NCBI GenBank assembly: GCA_039881045.1
Contig: JAYWVB010000004.1
Location: 806,001-870,000, forward strand
Length of the DNA stretch: 64,000 bases
From: Chaetomium olivaceum
Lineage: Eukaryota > Ascomycota > Sordariomycetes > Sordariales > Chaetomiaceae
Direction of reading: 5' to 3'
In this document: piece by piece, positions 44,954 through 57,373 of the stretch
How the letters are laid out: each line of letters opens with the position of its first letter
Numbering within the stretch: position 1 is the stretch's first letter
Position numbers and translations under genes: made by a program
Notes under the pieces: model-generated
What the model was told of the DNA's origin: nothing
The model's database searches: none
Seen by the model: the letters and a program-made list of their open reading frames with translations, nothing else

Positions 44954-46154
44954 CTAAGGATAAACATACTGGGGCTCCTGCTTAGAGAATCCGTCTCCTC
45001 GTCCCGGCTTGAGTGTCTTCACGTCGAGCCCGTTCACCACACGTAGGTTGAGGGGTTGCGTGTTGATATGGTTGCTCCGGAACTGCTGATACAACTCCGG
45101 CAGCGCAGCGATTTCGTCCTCGGTCAGGTCCGGGTTGACCTCTGACCCGATGTTCACGCCACAGGTCTTGCAGAACAACTTGCGCCAGATCTTGTTCCCG
45201 AATTTGTAGAATGACACGTTGTCGCGGCCCTGGATGGCGAGCTCTTGTGATTGAGGATACATCCAGACAAAGCCGCCCTGTTGAGATGCTTGGTTAGTCC
45301 CCGGCATAACAAGCAGTGGAAAAGGGGGTCACATACCAATCGACAGTAGCTGCAGTTGCACTCCATGAGCCGGCCGTCATAAGTGCCGTCTTCTAGGGAG
45401 CCCTTGATCCTGACTGCCGTGGTTACGGCTCCGCAGTGGCAGCTTCCATGGTAGGTCTTGCCGTCCTCGAAGCCAGCGGGGCGGGTTCCTCGCCTGAGAA
45501 GGGGGGAGCGGCGTATGGGGTGCCATATGTGTCACCGTTCGAGCTGAACCAACTTGTGTCAACGGCAAGTCGACAAAGAGCCGGAGGAAAATGGTACTTA
45601 CGTCTTCACCTCAAGGCTCCAAAGGTCGAGCCTTTGAATGGTCCGCGCCTATTCCCACGCCATTTGTTGAGTACCAGCACACACACAACAAGCACACCAC
45701 TTACCCCCCAAACAAACTCACATTAATCCCCAGCCCGGCCGGAAACATCTCACTCTTCGCCAGCACCGTCGTACCACATGCTCCACAAAACTACCCAGCA
45801 TATATCAGCCAACCACCCAAAAACACACAACACCACCTTGGGTAGGCAGACAGGCAGGCAGACAGGCAGGCAGGCAGGCAGGCGGGGAGGAAGGTAGAAC
45901 GAGTAACGCACCTGATGGTCCAACGCCTTGGACCCAAACGAATACCCGACCAGCTTCCCCTCATCCTTGACAATAGTCAGCGGCTTCTTGGGCACCAGCC
46001 ACAGGTAGCCACGCTTGTAGCAGATGCTGCAGTTGCAGTCGCCGGCCGAGGTGATCTCGGGGGCCTCGACCTCGTAGACGAAGGCGCCGCAGTGGCAGTT
46101 GCCGCGGTAGGTTTTGAGGGGGGGTTCGGTGGTGGTGGTGGTGGTGGTGGACAT
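44954..46154 (-). CDS. Tandem GFA (glutathione-dependent formaldehyde-activating)/CENP-V domain protein
   Basis: Zinc-binding GFA-family protein with two domain copies in one chain. Exons 45912-46154, 45722-45790, 45602-45648, 45337-45552 and 44954-45277. Domain 1: YRGNCHCGAFVYEVEAPEIT, DCNCSICYKRGYLWLV, FCGACGTTVLAKSEMFPAG. Domain 2: YHGSCHCGAVTTAVRIKGSL, MECNCSYCRL, GGFVWMYPQSQ, FCKTCGVNIGSEVNPDL. The CxC, CxxC and CxxC zinc ligands are complete in both. The linker lies in the fourth exon. There a one-base break at the G4 run 45478-45481 separates the spliced frame from domain 2, and one extra base restores it. True enzymatic activity is uncertain: many fungal GFA proteins lack a demonstrated substrate. 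It is convergent with ribokinase, 184 bp apart. Confidence 0.83.
45846..45883 (+). repeat. (CAGG/CAGA)n tetranucleotide repeat in GFA-gene intron 1
   Basis: About nine consecutive CAGG or CAGA units inside the intron between exons 45912-46154 and 45722-45790. Confidence 0.8.
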
Positions 46155-47201
46155 GGTGAGGCTGAGGGGGGGTTGAAGGGGGGTTGGGGGGGTGATGAGG
46201 TTAGATTGGGGTTGGGAGTGAAGAGGGATGGGAGAGAGATATGTGATATATGGTGAGGAGGAAACTTGGGCTCGAGTTGGGTGTCAAATACGAAAGGAGA
46301 ACTCAGTTGGGTAAACGAGGAGCATCCCGAGAATGCAGCTGCTTATCAATAGTCAAGCGACTATTGACTGAAGGAGCCCCAACGCCAGGGGTCAGACTCG
46401 GCCAGCCTCTTTCGTCCGGTAACCCCGCAGGACACGGTCCGTCTGACGCGCTGGGAATTAGCGTGTTGGGATTCGAAGTCCGAAATGAGAAAGCGAGGTC
46501 GCGCTTTCACGTGAGACTGGCTGGTTTATTGGGCGGTGCTTAGTCCTGCATATGCTTGCGTATTGGCTAGGATCATGGTGTTGTGTTGAGCGTATCCCGA
46601 TGGATAACCATGTCTCCGACCGCCGAGCGGAGCCGACCACTCCCCCGAAACTCAACCACGGCCTTCCTTTCCCCTCCAATTACTAAAGTTGTTCGGATGA
46701 ATACGAATGCCGTTTTACCGAGACCATCTCGATCACGATCAATTCAGCAGTTTACGTCCTGTGAGTTGTCTGTTTCCCGACCCCGATGATGACCTTTGAC
46801 ATCATTACTGACACCGGTCTAAACGAGATTCCACGTTGCAAAGACTACGCATATCAGTAGGTAGTCGCACTCCTTCCTTGACGGGACAAACTGTTCAAGT
46901 AAACAGCCCCTCCCTCAAAGTCTCCGTTCATCACCAATTATTCGCTATGTTACTTCCAAGTAGTGAAGGAGTGTGGGTAAACAAATACTGAGGGAGCAAA
47001 AAAAGAGTGAGCTCGCTCGACACACCCCAACAAAAAAGAAACAGATAAGCCAAAAACGCTGTCATTTAGGTGTCTCTCGACCAACAGAAGGACGGGTTGG
47101 GCACCAGAAATCCAAACTGTTTGCCCCGAACCAATTCAAGGCGTACTCAACTGCGCTTCAGGTAATGAATGTCGTACTCAACACTTTTCTTACACCACCA
47201 C
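46155..47201. other. Intergenic, GFA gene upstream and EGT1 downstream
   Basis: About 1.05 kb. It contains a small 9-bp inverted repeat (TCAATAGTC … GACTATTGA, about 46347-46369). No gene, tRNA or mobile element is recognised. Confidence 0.55.
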
Positions 47202-50200
47202 TCACTCAACATCCCGCACAAGCCTGGCACCGACCCAAGCATAGGGGTAGTTGCGTTGGTACCAATTGACACTGTTTAGGCCAGTGTTAGTAAACCGACC
47301 TTTTCTCTTTCTGAAAAAAGAGAAGTTGTTGAAGATAATGTAAAAGAAAGCAAAAAGGTATGGAAAGATGAAGATAACATCAGATACAGGGAGAAGGGTA
47401 TGTGGAGGAGAGTAGATTAAGGCCAAGGGAAGAAAGCTGTAGGTAAGAAATGAAATATAAGAGATAGGCGAAGAAAGTAACGAAAGTACCAAGCACCCCG
47501 TTACAGACGGACAAGATAAAAACAACACCAAGATACAAGGGAAAAAAATAGTAAGGAAAATAGAAGACTCACAAACTCCGCCTCCCCGCCACCCTGGGGT
47601 GTGTCGCCCACGACCCGCCCAGCACAATATTGTGCTTCTCATCAAAAAAGTCGGCCGTGTACCCGGGGTACAAGGGCATGGGCTCGAACCCTTCCCACGG
47701 CCGCAGAACGCTGCTGGTCCACTCCCAGACGCCGCCCATACCCGCCTGGCCGGCGAGCTGGTTACCGCGCGAGGTGACGGGGGTGGGGTCTATTTTTTTT
47801 GGGAGAATTATGTTAGTTTATTTCCTATTTGGGGAAAGGAGGGGATTGGGAGGTGAAGTGCTTTGAGGGGTGTAACGATATCTTCAGGCGTGCCATAACA
47901 GGATAAGAGGGGAAGGGAATTCCACATACGCCAGTGGCGGAAGCCGATATTCGTGCCATCCAAGTCGACAAAGGGCGGCTCTTGGACGCTGGCCTCAGCT
48001 TCGGCGGCGCTGCTCACACCGGGCGGGGTGGCCGGAGGCGAGATCTCGATGCCGTTATTGCAGAGATGCCTTTTTTCATCGCTGTCAGCACTGCCTTTTC
48101 TCCTAGTACCAATTAACAAGAGGTCATGACTCACCCATTCACAGCCGGGACGGTCTTTCCAAGCTGGTTTTCAGCCTGCTTCTTCTTCAGCCCCTCGGCA
48201 TACGTATAAACGCTGCGAGCCTCTTCAAAAGTGGGGATGCGGCCGCCCATCCACGCGGCGCAGCCGGCCAGCTCGTCGTAGGAGGCAAACACGGGCCAGT
48301 CGAGGGCGTGCTTCAGAGGCACCAGTCCGTAGACGGTGCGGACGGCCTTGCCGTTGAGGAAGGACTCCGGGAGGACGACGTCAGCACCACCACCGCCTGC
48401 GCCGTTAGTGCCGCCGTTGGTGTGGCCGTTAGTCTCGGTGCCGTTAGCTGCTTCTTCCGCTGACGCGCTCGGGTCCTGCGCCCATGAGGCCGGGACCTTG
48501 GCGATGTGCGAGCTGTACATGTATTGCGCATACTGGTCAAGTCAACCACCGGCACCACGGACCCTCACAACTTGGGGACTGCCTACCTCCTCATTACTGA
48601 TCGGCCGTCCCTGAGCCTGGAAGGCATGGACCTTGGCCCGCCTCACAGGCTTCTCATTGTCCCTGGTCACCAATTGTCAGCAACAAACCCACCAGACAGC
48701 CAGCCCAGCCGCAACCAACTCACCAGCCGTAAGTAACATCCACATCAGTGCCATCCTCCGGATCATCCAACCCAATAACAATCTGCTGCTCCGGGACATC
48801 AAACCACTCATTGGGAACCCTCTCAGCCCTAGCCTTAGCCGCGAGCTTCTCAAAATCCGGCACGGGCGCCGTTGGGGGCGGCGGGTCCTGTCGCTCTGGA
48901 GCATCATATACAGGAGCGTCTCGAGGTGCATGGCCTCGTGCTCGAAGCCGACCCAGACGGCGCGGCCGACATTCCGCGGGATGGCGGCGACGCCATCGGC
49001 GTAGAGGGCCTGCAGGCGGGCGCGGACACGGCCTTGGTAGGCACGGATCTCGTCGACGGGGGGCCACTCGTCGGGAACCTCGGAGTGGGCGTGGCACAGC
49101 TCCGGGTTGTCGACGTCCGGGTCGATGCCACGCTCGAAGATGGTGTAGTAGGCGGCCGGGTCGGTGGGAGGGGAGCCGGTAGTCTTAGAGAGCTGGATGT
49201 CGAGGAAGGTGGGAATATGGCCGAGGTAGAAGATGCAGGCGTTGCGGAGCTTGATGGGCTTGCCGAGGAACTCCTCGGGCGGCAGCATATCACGGGTGAC
49301 GACGTCCCAGGCGGCCCATAGGCCCTCCCAGTCCTCGAGGGACGGGAGTGCCGTGCGGGCGTAGACGGAGGGGATCAGGCTGAATGCCATTTTTGGTTTG
49401 GCGAGCATATGAAGGCCTCACACGGGTGCAATCACGTCAGTTGAAGGGTTCCCAAACGGTTCAGATAAGGGGTCCCGAGAGGTAGGGTTCCCGCCCCTCC
49501 CCCGGGGAAGGCCGCGATATGCCGACCCCGCAGCCCGGCAGCCACCAATAAGCCATTGACGACAACGCCGCCATGATTCACTTATAAGCCGGGTCGTGTG
49601 ACCGGCCCCACGTTACCAAAGAACGTGGGGTGCGTCTCAGAAAAGGTGATGTGGCTCAAAAGGGAGATGCCGCAGGTGAAACCCCTTTTTTAGAGGGTAA
49701 TAGAAAACAAGGTACTCACCGTATTCCTTGCGGTGCCGCCATTGGGCAATCTCTGTCATACCGGAAAGCTTCCAGAGCTCTTCGGATTCTGCAGCCGAGT
49801 ACTTGAGGCTCTGTTCGACCTGGATCCGCTCGTGGGGTTGAACCCGCTCGCCCATGACGGTCGTGTCACGCACCGGGGCATAGAAGGCCTGGTGGCGGCC
49901 GCCGTCGGCGTCGTACACATACTCGCCAATGACGCGCCAGTCTTTCTCGACGAAGGCCGTCTCCCCGAGGACCTTGTTGGCATGACGGAGACCATTCAGA
50001 ATAAATCTGGTTTTGTCAGCGCCCGGTCACATGGACCCCATCGTCTACTAGCATGTTAAATGCTGCAGGGGTTTGAGGTGGTTGGCATACTCATGGGTGA
50101 CGCCCTCCTTGTCTTGAATGTGTTGAAACGGTTAGAGTAAATACGGGTAAGCCACATCACAGCCATGAATACATACCATTATACGCGTGGCTAACTCCGG

Positions 50201-51216
50201 GTTAGTGACCGAAGGTTTCTAGGGTAGATAACTAGGCGTTCATCAGAACTACTTACTACACCCTCGCCGGGTCATCACAAGCGTCCATGCCAATCAGCAT
50301 TGTGTCGCCGGGGCCAAGGACATCGGCAAAGCTCTTGAGAAAGACAGCGGCATCGCTCCGGTCAAAGTTCCCTACCCAAATTGTGTCAGGCCGGCATGGG
50401 GGCAGGGTCACACGGCGGCCAACTCACCAACGCTCGAGCCCAGGCTCAGGATGCACTTCTGACGCGAAGCAATAGCCGGGTCCTTGAGCCAGACCTGGCC
50501 GTCATCGTAGGTCCCGAGGAGGCCATGGGCACGCACGTGCTTGTAGGGGGGCAGCTGGGCAAGGGTACGTTCCAACTCCTGCTGGGAGAGGTCCAATGCA
50601 TAGTAGTCGATATTCTTGGCTGTCTCTTCGAGGGCCTGCAGAAGCAGGTTAACCTTCCGGAGGTTGCTGGACAGGGATGTTAGTCAGTCACAGTCATGGA
50701 CATGAACGACTACCCATGCCGGGTGCCGCATCCGGGGTGTGTTGGCATATCACTGACCCGCTGCCGAGCTCAATAAGCATGGCCCCTGACGGGATGCCTT
50801 TGACAATGTCGGCGGCATCCGACGTCAGCACTTCGATCTCGTCATTGGTCAAATAGTACTCGTCCAGGTATGTGATCTAGTGTAGGGGTTTGAGTTAGCG
50901 TGGGGTGAATACGCCACCCTTGAAGCCGGGACCCAAGGGGGGACCCGAGGGCAGGCCTCACTTTCTCAAACAACTGCAGGCCCCTCTCGTCATAGAGTAG
51001 GAGGGTGGGTAGCTTCCTGGGGCCATCCTCCTTGCGAAACGACGAGAGCACCTCGGTCTTGAGGTTGAGCTCGACCGCGGCGCGGCGGATGTCAATGATG
51101 TCGAGCTTGGGGTGGACAGCGGTGTGAAGATCCGACATCCCCTGCTTCTCCTTGATGGCCCCCAGGCGGGGCATGACGCCCTGTGGCGTCACGGTGGCTT
51201 CTTGGGCGACAGGCAT
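47202..51216 (-). CDS. EGT1: Ergothioneine biosynthesis protein 1 (methyltransferase plus sulfoxide synthase fusion)
   Basis: Converts histidine to hercynine and then to hercynylcysteine sulfoxide. Thirteen exons: 50962-51216, 50758-50876, 50428-50666, 50257-50371, 50177-50190, 50091-50112, 49720-50006, 48722-49416 (donor about 48723), 48587-48662, 48135-48532, 47930-48069, 47573-47789 and 47202-47271. The EgtD-like SAM domain has IPSGAMLIELGSG joined to NLRKVNLLLQALEE, ILSLGSSVGNFDRSDA and MLIGMDACDDPARVY. A DinB-like iron-binding helix carries GFEHEAMHLETLLYMM. The C-terminal sulfatase-modifying/EgtB domain carries WMGGRIPTFEEARSVY, FRHWHPTPVT, GGVWEWTSSVLRPWEGF, VLGGSWATHPRVAGRRSF and ends YPYAWVGARLVRDVE. 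A Gly/Asn/Thr insert interrupts it near NGHTNGGTNGAGGGG. One base is missing at the G5 run 48874-48878 within exon 8. Repaired length is about 860 residues, typical for the fungal fusion. Confidence 0.93.
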
Positions 51217-53602
51217 GTTTGTCTCGCGCAGGACTGGCTGTTGAAAGCTAGGTATGTTCTGAGAAGTTGGACAACTTGGAATGGCGAAAGCTACACTATA
51301 TAGCGAATTGTTTCGTATGTAGGACTCAAGTACCGAATAGCAACTTGGAAGACAAAGATGGGGCGGCGGGACTACCTAACTATGGGCCACCTACCCTCCC
51401 CAAGTCAGGGCAGCGACTTGGGCGGGAGGGAGGACCTTCCACGTGTACGTGTACATCGCCTCTCACCCATCCGAACGCGTCCAAGGGTGAAACGGTGGTC
51501 GATCCCATGTTCTAGTACATTCATGTACCCGCAATGTATATGTTAGGGCGCTGGAATCCAGGTACCGATTGTGGACACGCTCGAGGACCTTGGAAGGCAG
51601 TGCCGTTCACGTCAGAGGGGTGCCGTTATTTTTAGACCCCGCGGGTTGGTAATAGCAGACCCGCAGTTGGATTTGAATGACTTAAATAGGTGGTAGGTTG
51701 CCGTAGGTAAGGTAGTTGTCAATTCCGGAACAGATCGAAGGGGTCGCTAACGGAAGTTGTCATGGAGGCGAGAGTTGAGATGATTGAAGACTTTGCCGAA
51801 TAGATTCAGATTGAGGAAGGAAGGGACGGACTACCTGCCTTGCCTGCTTTGCCTGCCTCCAATGTGTACTGTGTAGCAGCAGGAACAGCCGGGCCATGGG
51901 ATGGCAATTACACTCCCTGGTATGGAAGCCCTGGACTCAGTTAGCAATTCGCCGTCGGTTGAGTAATCCACCCAGAAACCGCATCGGGGTCTGACAATCC
52001 ATCCATGGATCCATGGATCCATGGATACCCGCGTTCGTCCATCTGCCTGCCTGGCACCCCGTTCCTTTCCGGAACAGATCCAGCAACGGATGCAGGCCCC
52101 ACGGCAACGGCTAGTCCGGTGAGTGACTGCATGGAACGGCTGAATTCCTTTTGTCATGGAATGACCACGGGCATCGCGGGCGTGCTGATGGGAGTGGGAG
52201 TTGATGATGCAAGGGACAAATCACAGGAGAGGATCGGGCTTGTGAGTGCCAGTGGCCCCACGCCCGGCTTAAGCTGCTATGTGGGGCCGCTAACTAGCGC
52301 CTCTCTCAGTGAGTGGAGTGGGCGTGGGCGTCAGTGCGCTAGGTGTGCGGCCGCCCCGGGTGTCCCTGAACCTGAACCTGGCCTGGAATCTGGAAGCGTG
52401 GCGGGAACGGTTACCAGAGGTGCAGAGGTTGTTCATGTCAGGGCAACTGCCATCGAACCACCATTCATCATGTGCGCATTTTAGAGCCTGCAAGGCGGAC
52501 CAGACCCTGTTGTTGCATCGTCATCGCCGAGGCTTGTCCCTCTCCAATCCGAGACCCAAAGGCTTTCCGATGCAGCTTTCAAGATCCATCATCCCGGGAA
52601 TCTCCAGTGTAACTTGCGAGTCGCTGCTGTTTCAGTATGTATGTACCACCTCCAACAAGACCCGGATCACCCCGGAGGATGCACTCAGCAATTGAACGGA
52701 GCACACATGCCTCAACAAATCATCCACAGACCAATGATACCGACAACCCCTCCTTCTTACCCCTCTCTGCCTCGGGAGACCCCGCGTTGATGGAGATGAA
52801 AAGGAGGCGCGCGTTTTGTGGGTTGCGTTGCCGAGTCCCTTACTCGAGACGCGAACGTGGTGAACCTTCCCACGCCACCCACCATGCCCACACCTAACTT
52901 TCCCCGGAGATGCTTTGAAATCGCTCAACGGGGTGCGCCTGCTCCGTGTGGGGCCAGAGGGTAAGAGACGATGCAAGAAACCTTGGAAATTTATACGAGG
53001 ACGGGAGTTCTGCTCACTTCATTATAAGCCGCAGCATGAGCTGGGGACTGATGGGTGTTGAGGGACCGCTTCCATACAACTACCAAGTACACTCGGAGCT
53101 GTCGCGGCTTTCCTGAATGGACCCCTTGCAGGCCCATGCAGCCCATCGTCGACGTCATCTCGGCCAATGGCATCCGACACCCCACGCCCGGACGGCCGGC
53201 GCCCACCCACGGCCTCGGCGGTGGGGTTGTATGGGAACCGTTGGTTGCGTAGTAATCGTGCGCCGGAGGTTGCCACGTTCTTGAATTGACTGAATCCGGT
53301 GTGTACAGGCTCGAGATAGAAGAAGATAGAGAGACTTTGCAAAGTACGAGTACTGGCGCTTGCAACGGCAAATAATATTGTCAGAATAAACAACTACACA
53401 CACGCAGGACCTCTCCCCATCCGACTCCCCTTTGACCTAGCCCCCCTTTTCCGGAACCAAAACGCCTAATCATGCTACATCGCTTGACGCCAATCAGCTC
53501 AACAGATTGGCCCGTCTACCCTCTGAAGACGGGAAAGAAAAGGCCAACAGGTGGGCAACCGTACCGGCTCCCTCTCTCGCTCGCCAGATGCTCTCTCCTC
53601 CC
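51217..53602. other. Intergenic, EGT1 upstream region
   Basis: A 2.4-kb gap, the largest after the one upstream of the ATPase gene. It contains a perfect CCATGGAT triplication (52003-52026). Short overlapping open frames have no family resemblance. No gene is supported. Confidence 0.5.
52003..52026 (+). repeat. CCATGGAT x3 tandem repeat
   Basis: Three exact head-to-tail copies of the octamer CCATGGAT, itself near-palindromic, in non-coding DNA upstream of EGT1. Confidence 0.9.
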
Positions 53603-54789
53603 TTAGATGTAGTTGTCCACCATCTCCCAAATCTGCGACGTCATCTTGACGCCCTGCTCAGTGATGATACCATCAATAAGCTCCGGGTCCGTGTAATCCA
53701 CCTCGTCCTGCTCAGCAACCATACCAACAACATCTGGGTCCGCGTCCGAAGCCAGCTCCAGCTCAACACCAACATTGTCAAACTTGCTGATGTCCTTCTG
53801 GCGGATGCCCACCCGGTTGACCATGGGATAGGCGATTGGGGTCTTGCGGCAGATCTTGTGGGTCTCGGCGGCGACGTAAAAGCGCTTGATGCCCCCCTTT
53901 ACCGTCTTGGTCAGGTGCGCGAGCTGGGCGGTGCCCATGCCCGAGATGATGCCGCCGTTCTGCATCACCACCTCGGTGCCCACCAGCACCAGGTTGATCT
54001 GCTTCTGGTTGCCCAGCACGTAGGCCACCTTGTGCGGGGAGATGGTCTCGACCTCGAGCCCGGCCTCGCGCAGCTGTGCCACGGCCACGTCGCTGCGCCT
54101 GTTGTGCTTGTCCACGATGTAGATCACCTTGAAGTGCTTGCTGTGGTCGGCCGCCGCCCGGAGCAGGATCTTGGTCACCGTCCGGCTGCCCCCCGCCGTG
54201 AGCACCACGCAGCCGTCCGACACGTACCGGCTGCCCCAGATGGCGATGCTGTCGCGGTCGGCCTTGGCGCGCTGGGCAAAGAGGTCTTTGTTGTCGAGCA
54301 GGTGCTGGCGTGTCTCCTCGAAGCTGAGCACGCGGTCGGAGCCGCTCGCCGTGGTTGTTGCGGTCGGCCCTCTAAGCGATCGCAGCAGGTATTGCTCGAA
54401 CAGATCGGCCCCGGCTAGCAGTGGGAGTGGGTTGGGTGCCGAAGCGAGGAGTTTGGCCTTTTCTTTCTTAACAATTTCGACGAGCTCCATGGCGGTCGAG
54501 GACGATGTCTCCCGAAGCAGTTCGATCAAGGACTCGATGGCAGCGACGCCCATGGTGAGCTCACGGTCGGAGTTGAGGAGGTCGCGATAGGTGCGGACGA
54601 TGCTGCATCTTGTCAGCACGGGTTGGGCTTGTAGAGTGCCGCAAAATGACAGTAGCACTTACTCAAATGCCGCCCCATTCTCACGCTGCGAGGAAGGGTT
54701 GGACGTGGGATTTGAGCGAATAGGGAGCTCTTGGTTGTAGCCCCCGCGGCCGGTGCTGGTACCGGTTTCGACGGGTTGTCGGTCGCCAT
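53603..54789 (-). CDS. GCN3: Translation initiation factor eIF2B subunit alpha
   Basis: Regulatory subunit of the eIF2B guanine-nucleotide exchange factor, sensing phosphorylated eIF2alpha in general amino-acid control. Exon 1 is 54663-54789 (MATDNPSKPVPAPAAG…). Exon 2 is 53603-54602. Exon 2 holds the conserved fold: TYRDLLNSDRELTMGVAAIE, LLAGADLFEQYLLRSL, WGSRYVSDGCVVLTAGGSR, LVGTEVVMQNGGIISGMGTA, FYVAAETHKICRK and the ending SQIWEMVDNYI. Exon 1 ends with NPSSQRENGAAFD in a frame one base away from that of the start codon. One extra base in the T3 run at 54711-54713 joins them and restores splice phase with IVRTYRDLL. For an essential-type single-copy factor a sequence error is the simplest reading. 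Length about 360 residues. Confidence 0.9.
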
Positions 54790-55394
54790 AGTGATGGTTG
54801 TGAAAAAGAGTGATACTCCAAAATTAGGCAGACGATTTCGACAGAGCATGCAGTTACGTTACTCGAATTCTATGGTTGAGGATGGGTGTCTTTATGGTTG
54901 ATGGAGGAACCGCGGGGTAAAGAAGTGTGAATCCGTGTGATGAATAGAAGAAGTCAGGGCGTGTGGAGGCGGGGTATTTGAGCACCGTCCGATCCCAAGC
55001 AAAGAGTCAATATTTATGTTGCTATGGTGTAGTGCACCACCTAGGTAGGTCCAAGTTCGTCTGATCACAGCACTCTTTCACAATTCTGGCTTGTGACTCA
55101 AAGCTCAATTGGACTCAGGCTTGAGACATTCTGCCGGAGTACACCGCCCTTTTATCTTAATGCCCCGCAGTCGCACTGTTCGGTGGTGGGGTGTCGGCGG
55201 GAGGGGCATGGGGCGGGTCGTTCGGGCAGTGAAGCAGGCAGGCACCGATCCGATTCCCCACCAGGAGCCGGCATATTGCATTCCCGGTCAAGTGCCGGGG
55301 CGGTAAGTTCAGAATTACCATACCTGACCTTAGAATTACCTTTGGCTTCTCAGTTCACCTCGCCCAGGCAAACGGAAAAACAACACAATTCAAG
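54790..55394. other. Divergent promoter GCN3 / NECAP-type gene
   Basis: 605 bp between two divergent start codons. It contains CACCTAGGTAGGT near 55039, similar to a motif at about 29562. No gene is seen. Confidence 0.5.
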
Positions 55395-56407
55395 ATGGAC
55401 CCCTCAGCGATCATGGACCCGGCGACGGGCCGTCCTCTCCCCCCTGACGCGATTGTACGCATTCTCCGTAAGGCCTGTTTCTCTCTCCTCCTTTTCTTCT
55501 CCCTTCCTCAACGAGACGCATTGGATACCCTTCAACTAGAATAAACAGCTAACAAACAACCCCAGATATAACCAACAAAGTCCACGTCTACTCGCTCCCG
55601 CGCGACGCCGTCTCCACCACGGCCGGCTACGCGGCCGCCTCCTGGACCACCGACCCGCGCAACCACATCTTCACCGCGCGCCTGCGCGTCCTCGAGACCT
55701 CCTTCACCTCCTCCCCCTCCCAACCCACCAAGGCCTCTGAACCCCCCCAACAACCAACCCCAGACCAATCCCAAGACCCAGAAGACACCGACGACGCCCC
55801 GCAACAACTAAAAGTCGACATCCTCCTCGAAGACCCTTCCACGGGCACGCTCTTTGCCGCCGCGCCCTACACCGCCGCCGCCGCCGTCGAGCCCACCACC
55901 GACAGCTCGCGCTTCTTTGCCCTGCGTGTGCGCGACCCGGCCTCGGGCCACAAGGCCACGCTGGGGGTCGGGTTTGAGGAGCGCAGCGAGGCGTTTGATT
56001 TCGGCGTTGCGCTGCAGGAGGCGGGGCGGGCGTTGGGTTGGGCGCCTCCCGGGGCTGCTGGGGCAGGGGGGGCGGGAGTCACGGGTGTTGGGACGGGGGC
56101 GGGTGGTGGTGCTGGTGGTGGTTCGGGGAATTTGTTGGGTGGGCTGGGGGCGGGCGAGGAGAAGAGAGATTTGAGTCTGAAGGAGGGGGAGACGATTACG
56201 GTGAATTTGGCGGGTACGAGGTTTGGGCGCCGCGCGGGCAGGTCGGATTCGCAGGGCGAGAAGAAGGAGGGGGAAGGGGGGCAGAGCCTGTCGTCGTTTG
56301 CCCTGCCGCCGCCCCCGCCGCCCAGCGCGCGGGAGGTCAGGGCCCAGAAGAGGCTGAGCGCCCAGCAGCTGGGCTTTGATGACGGGCAGTTTGGCGAGTT
56401 TGCTTGA
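55395..56407 (+). CDS. NECAP (DUF1681) adaptin-ear-binding coat-associated protein
   Basis: Endocytic accessory protein with a PH-like (PHear) domain that binds AP-2 on clathrin-coated pits. Exons 55395-55467 and 55566-56407 give 304 residues. The N-terminal exon encodes MDPSAIMDPATGRPLPPDA. The domain follows: ITNKVHVYSLPRD, AGYAAASWTTDPRNHIFTAR, LKVDILLEDPSTGTLFAAAP, SSRFFALRVRDPASGHKATL, GVGFEERSEAFDFGVALQEA. A Pro/Gln-rich insert lies between the first strands. A Gly/Ala repeat follows the domain. LSLKEGETITVNLAG is the conserved post-domain strand. The acidic tail DDGQFGEFA resembles short endocytic FxxF-type motifs. The frame is uninterrupted. Confidence 0.9.
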
Positions 56408-57373
56408 TACCTATCTCCTGTGTTCTTTTGTGCTGTGCTGGAAGCCGAGGTGAGAGTGTCGATTCTGGGCCGCCCTGGGTGATGGGACAAAGCTCTCTCC
56501 TCCCCTTGTTTGTGGTGGCGGGCCGGGGGTGGGTAGTGGCTTTTCGGTCCCGAAATTTGAGGCGACTGAACCTCCAGGAACTTTGGATGCGTGGGATGAG
56601 CGGGCTTAGCCATAGGTTGTCGTTATGATGTTCCGGTTGTAAATTTCTAGTTCAAAGTTTGAAGCATTGAGTTGGAGACCTTAGATATCTGGAGCCCTAA
56701 GCCTGTCTAAACCTAATATCACACTAATAGTCTCAAGTCAAAGAGATCGTAAAGGTATCGATCGGGTACCCAAGCTGTCTGTCTACGGTGATTCGATGGG
56801 ATAGATTATGTGTATTGGAGGGTCGGAGGCCAAAAGAACACAATGTACGGGATCAAGGGTCAGGGAGTGAAGAAGGCAATATAGGTACGAGGTAACTCAT
56901 CGGATGAGTTAAACTTCCCCCCTGGTTGAGAAGACGGCTTTATTTTATGTAAGTCCAAACCAAGTCACCGGCTCAAGGTCGTTTATCGCTCGCGTTCACC
57001 ACTCGAAAATGAAACGGCTCTATCTCGAAAGGAACCAATCCTTTTGAATCACTAACTTGCGCTTCAGTCCAGTCAAATAAACGGCTGCCTGGGGATGCGG
57101 CTAGTTGAGGGAAGTCGCGTTGTTGACGGTTCCTTCCCTCGAGTCAAACTTTCCCAGCTCGTTTTTCCCCAGCCGCAACACTCCAGCTCCCAGAAATCCC
57201 CTTCACACCAAACGAGAAGTCTTTTCTTAAACCCCCGAGACGGTTAAGTTTATCTACCCATTCATATTTTACCAAACTTCTCTCAAACCTCGTCCAAACC
57301 ACACAACTTCCTTTCATTTTACCCCCGCCGCTCATAGAGGTCGGGTCATCGTCTCGACTCACCCAACGGCAGA
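56408..57373. other. Intergenic, NECAP 3' flank and next promoter
   Basis: 966 bp without a credible gene, tandem repeat or RNA gene. The last 250 bp are C/T-rich, as expected for a 5' UTR. Confidence 0.55.
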
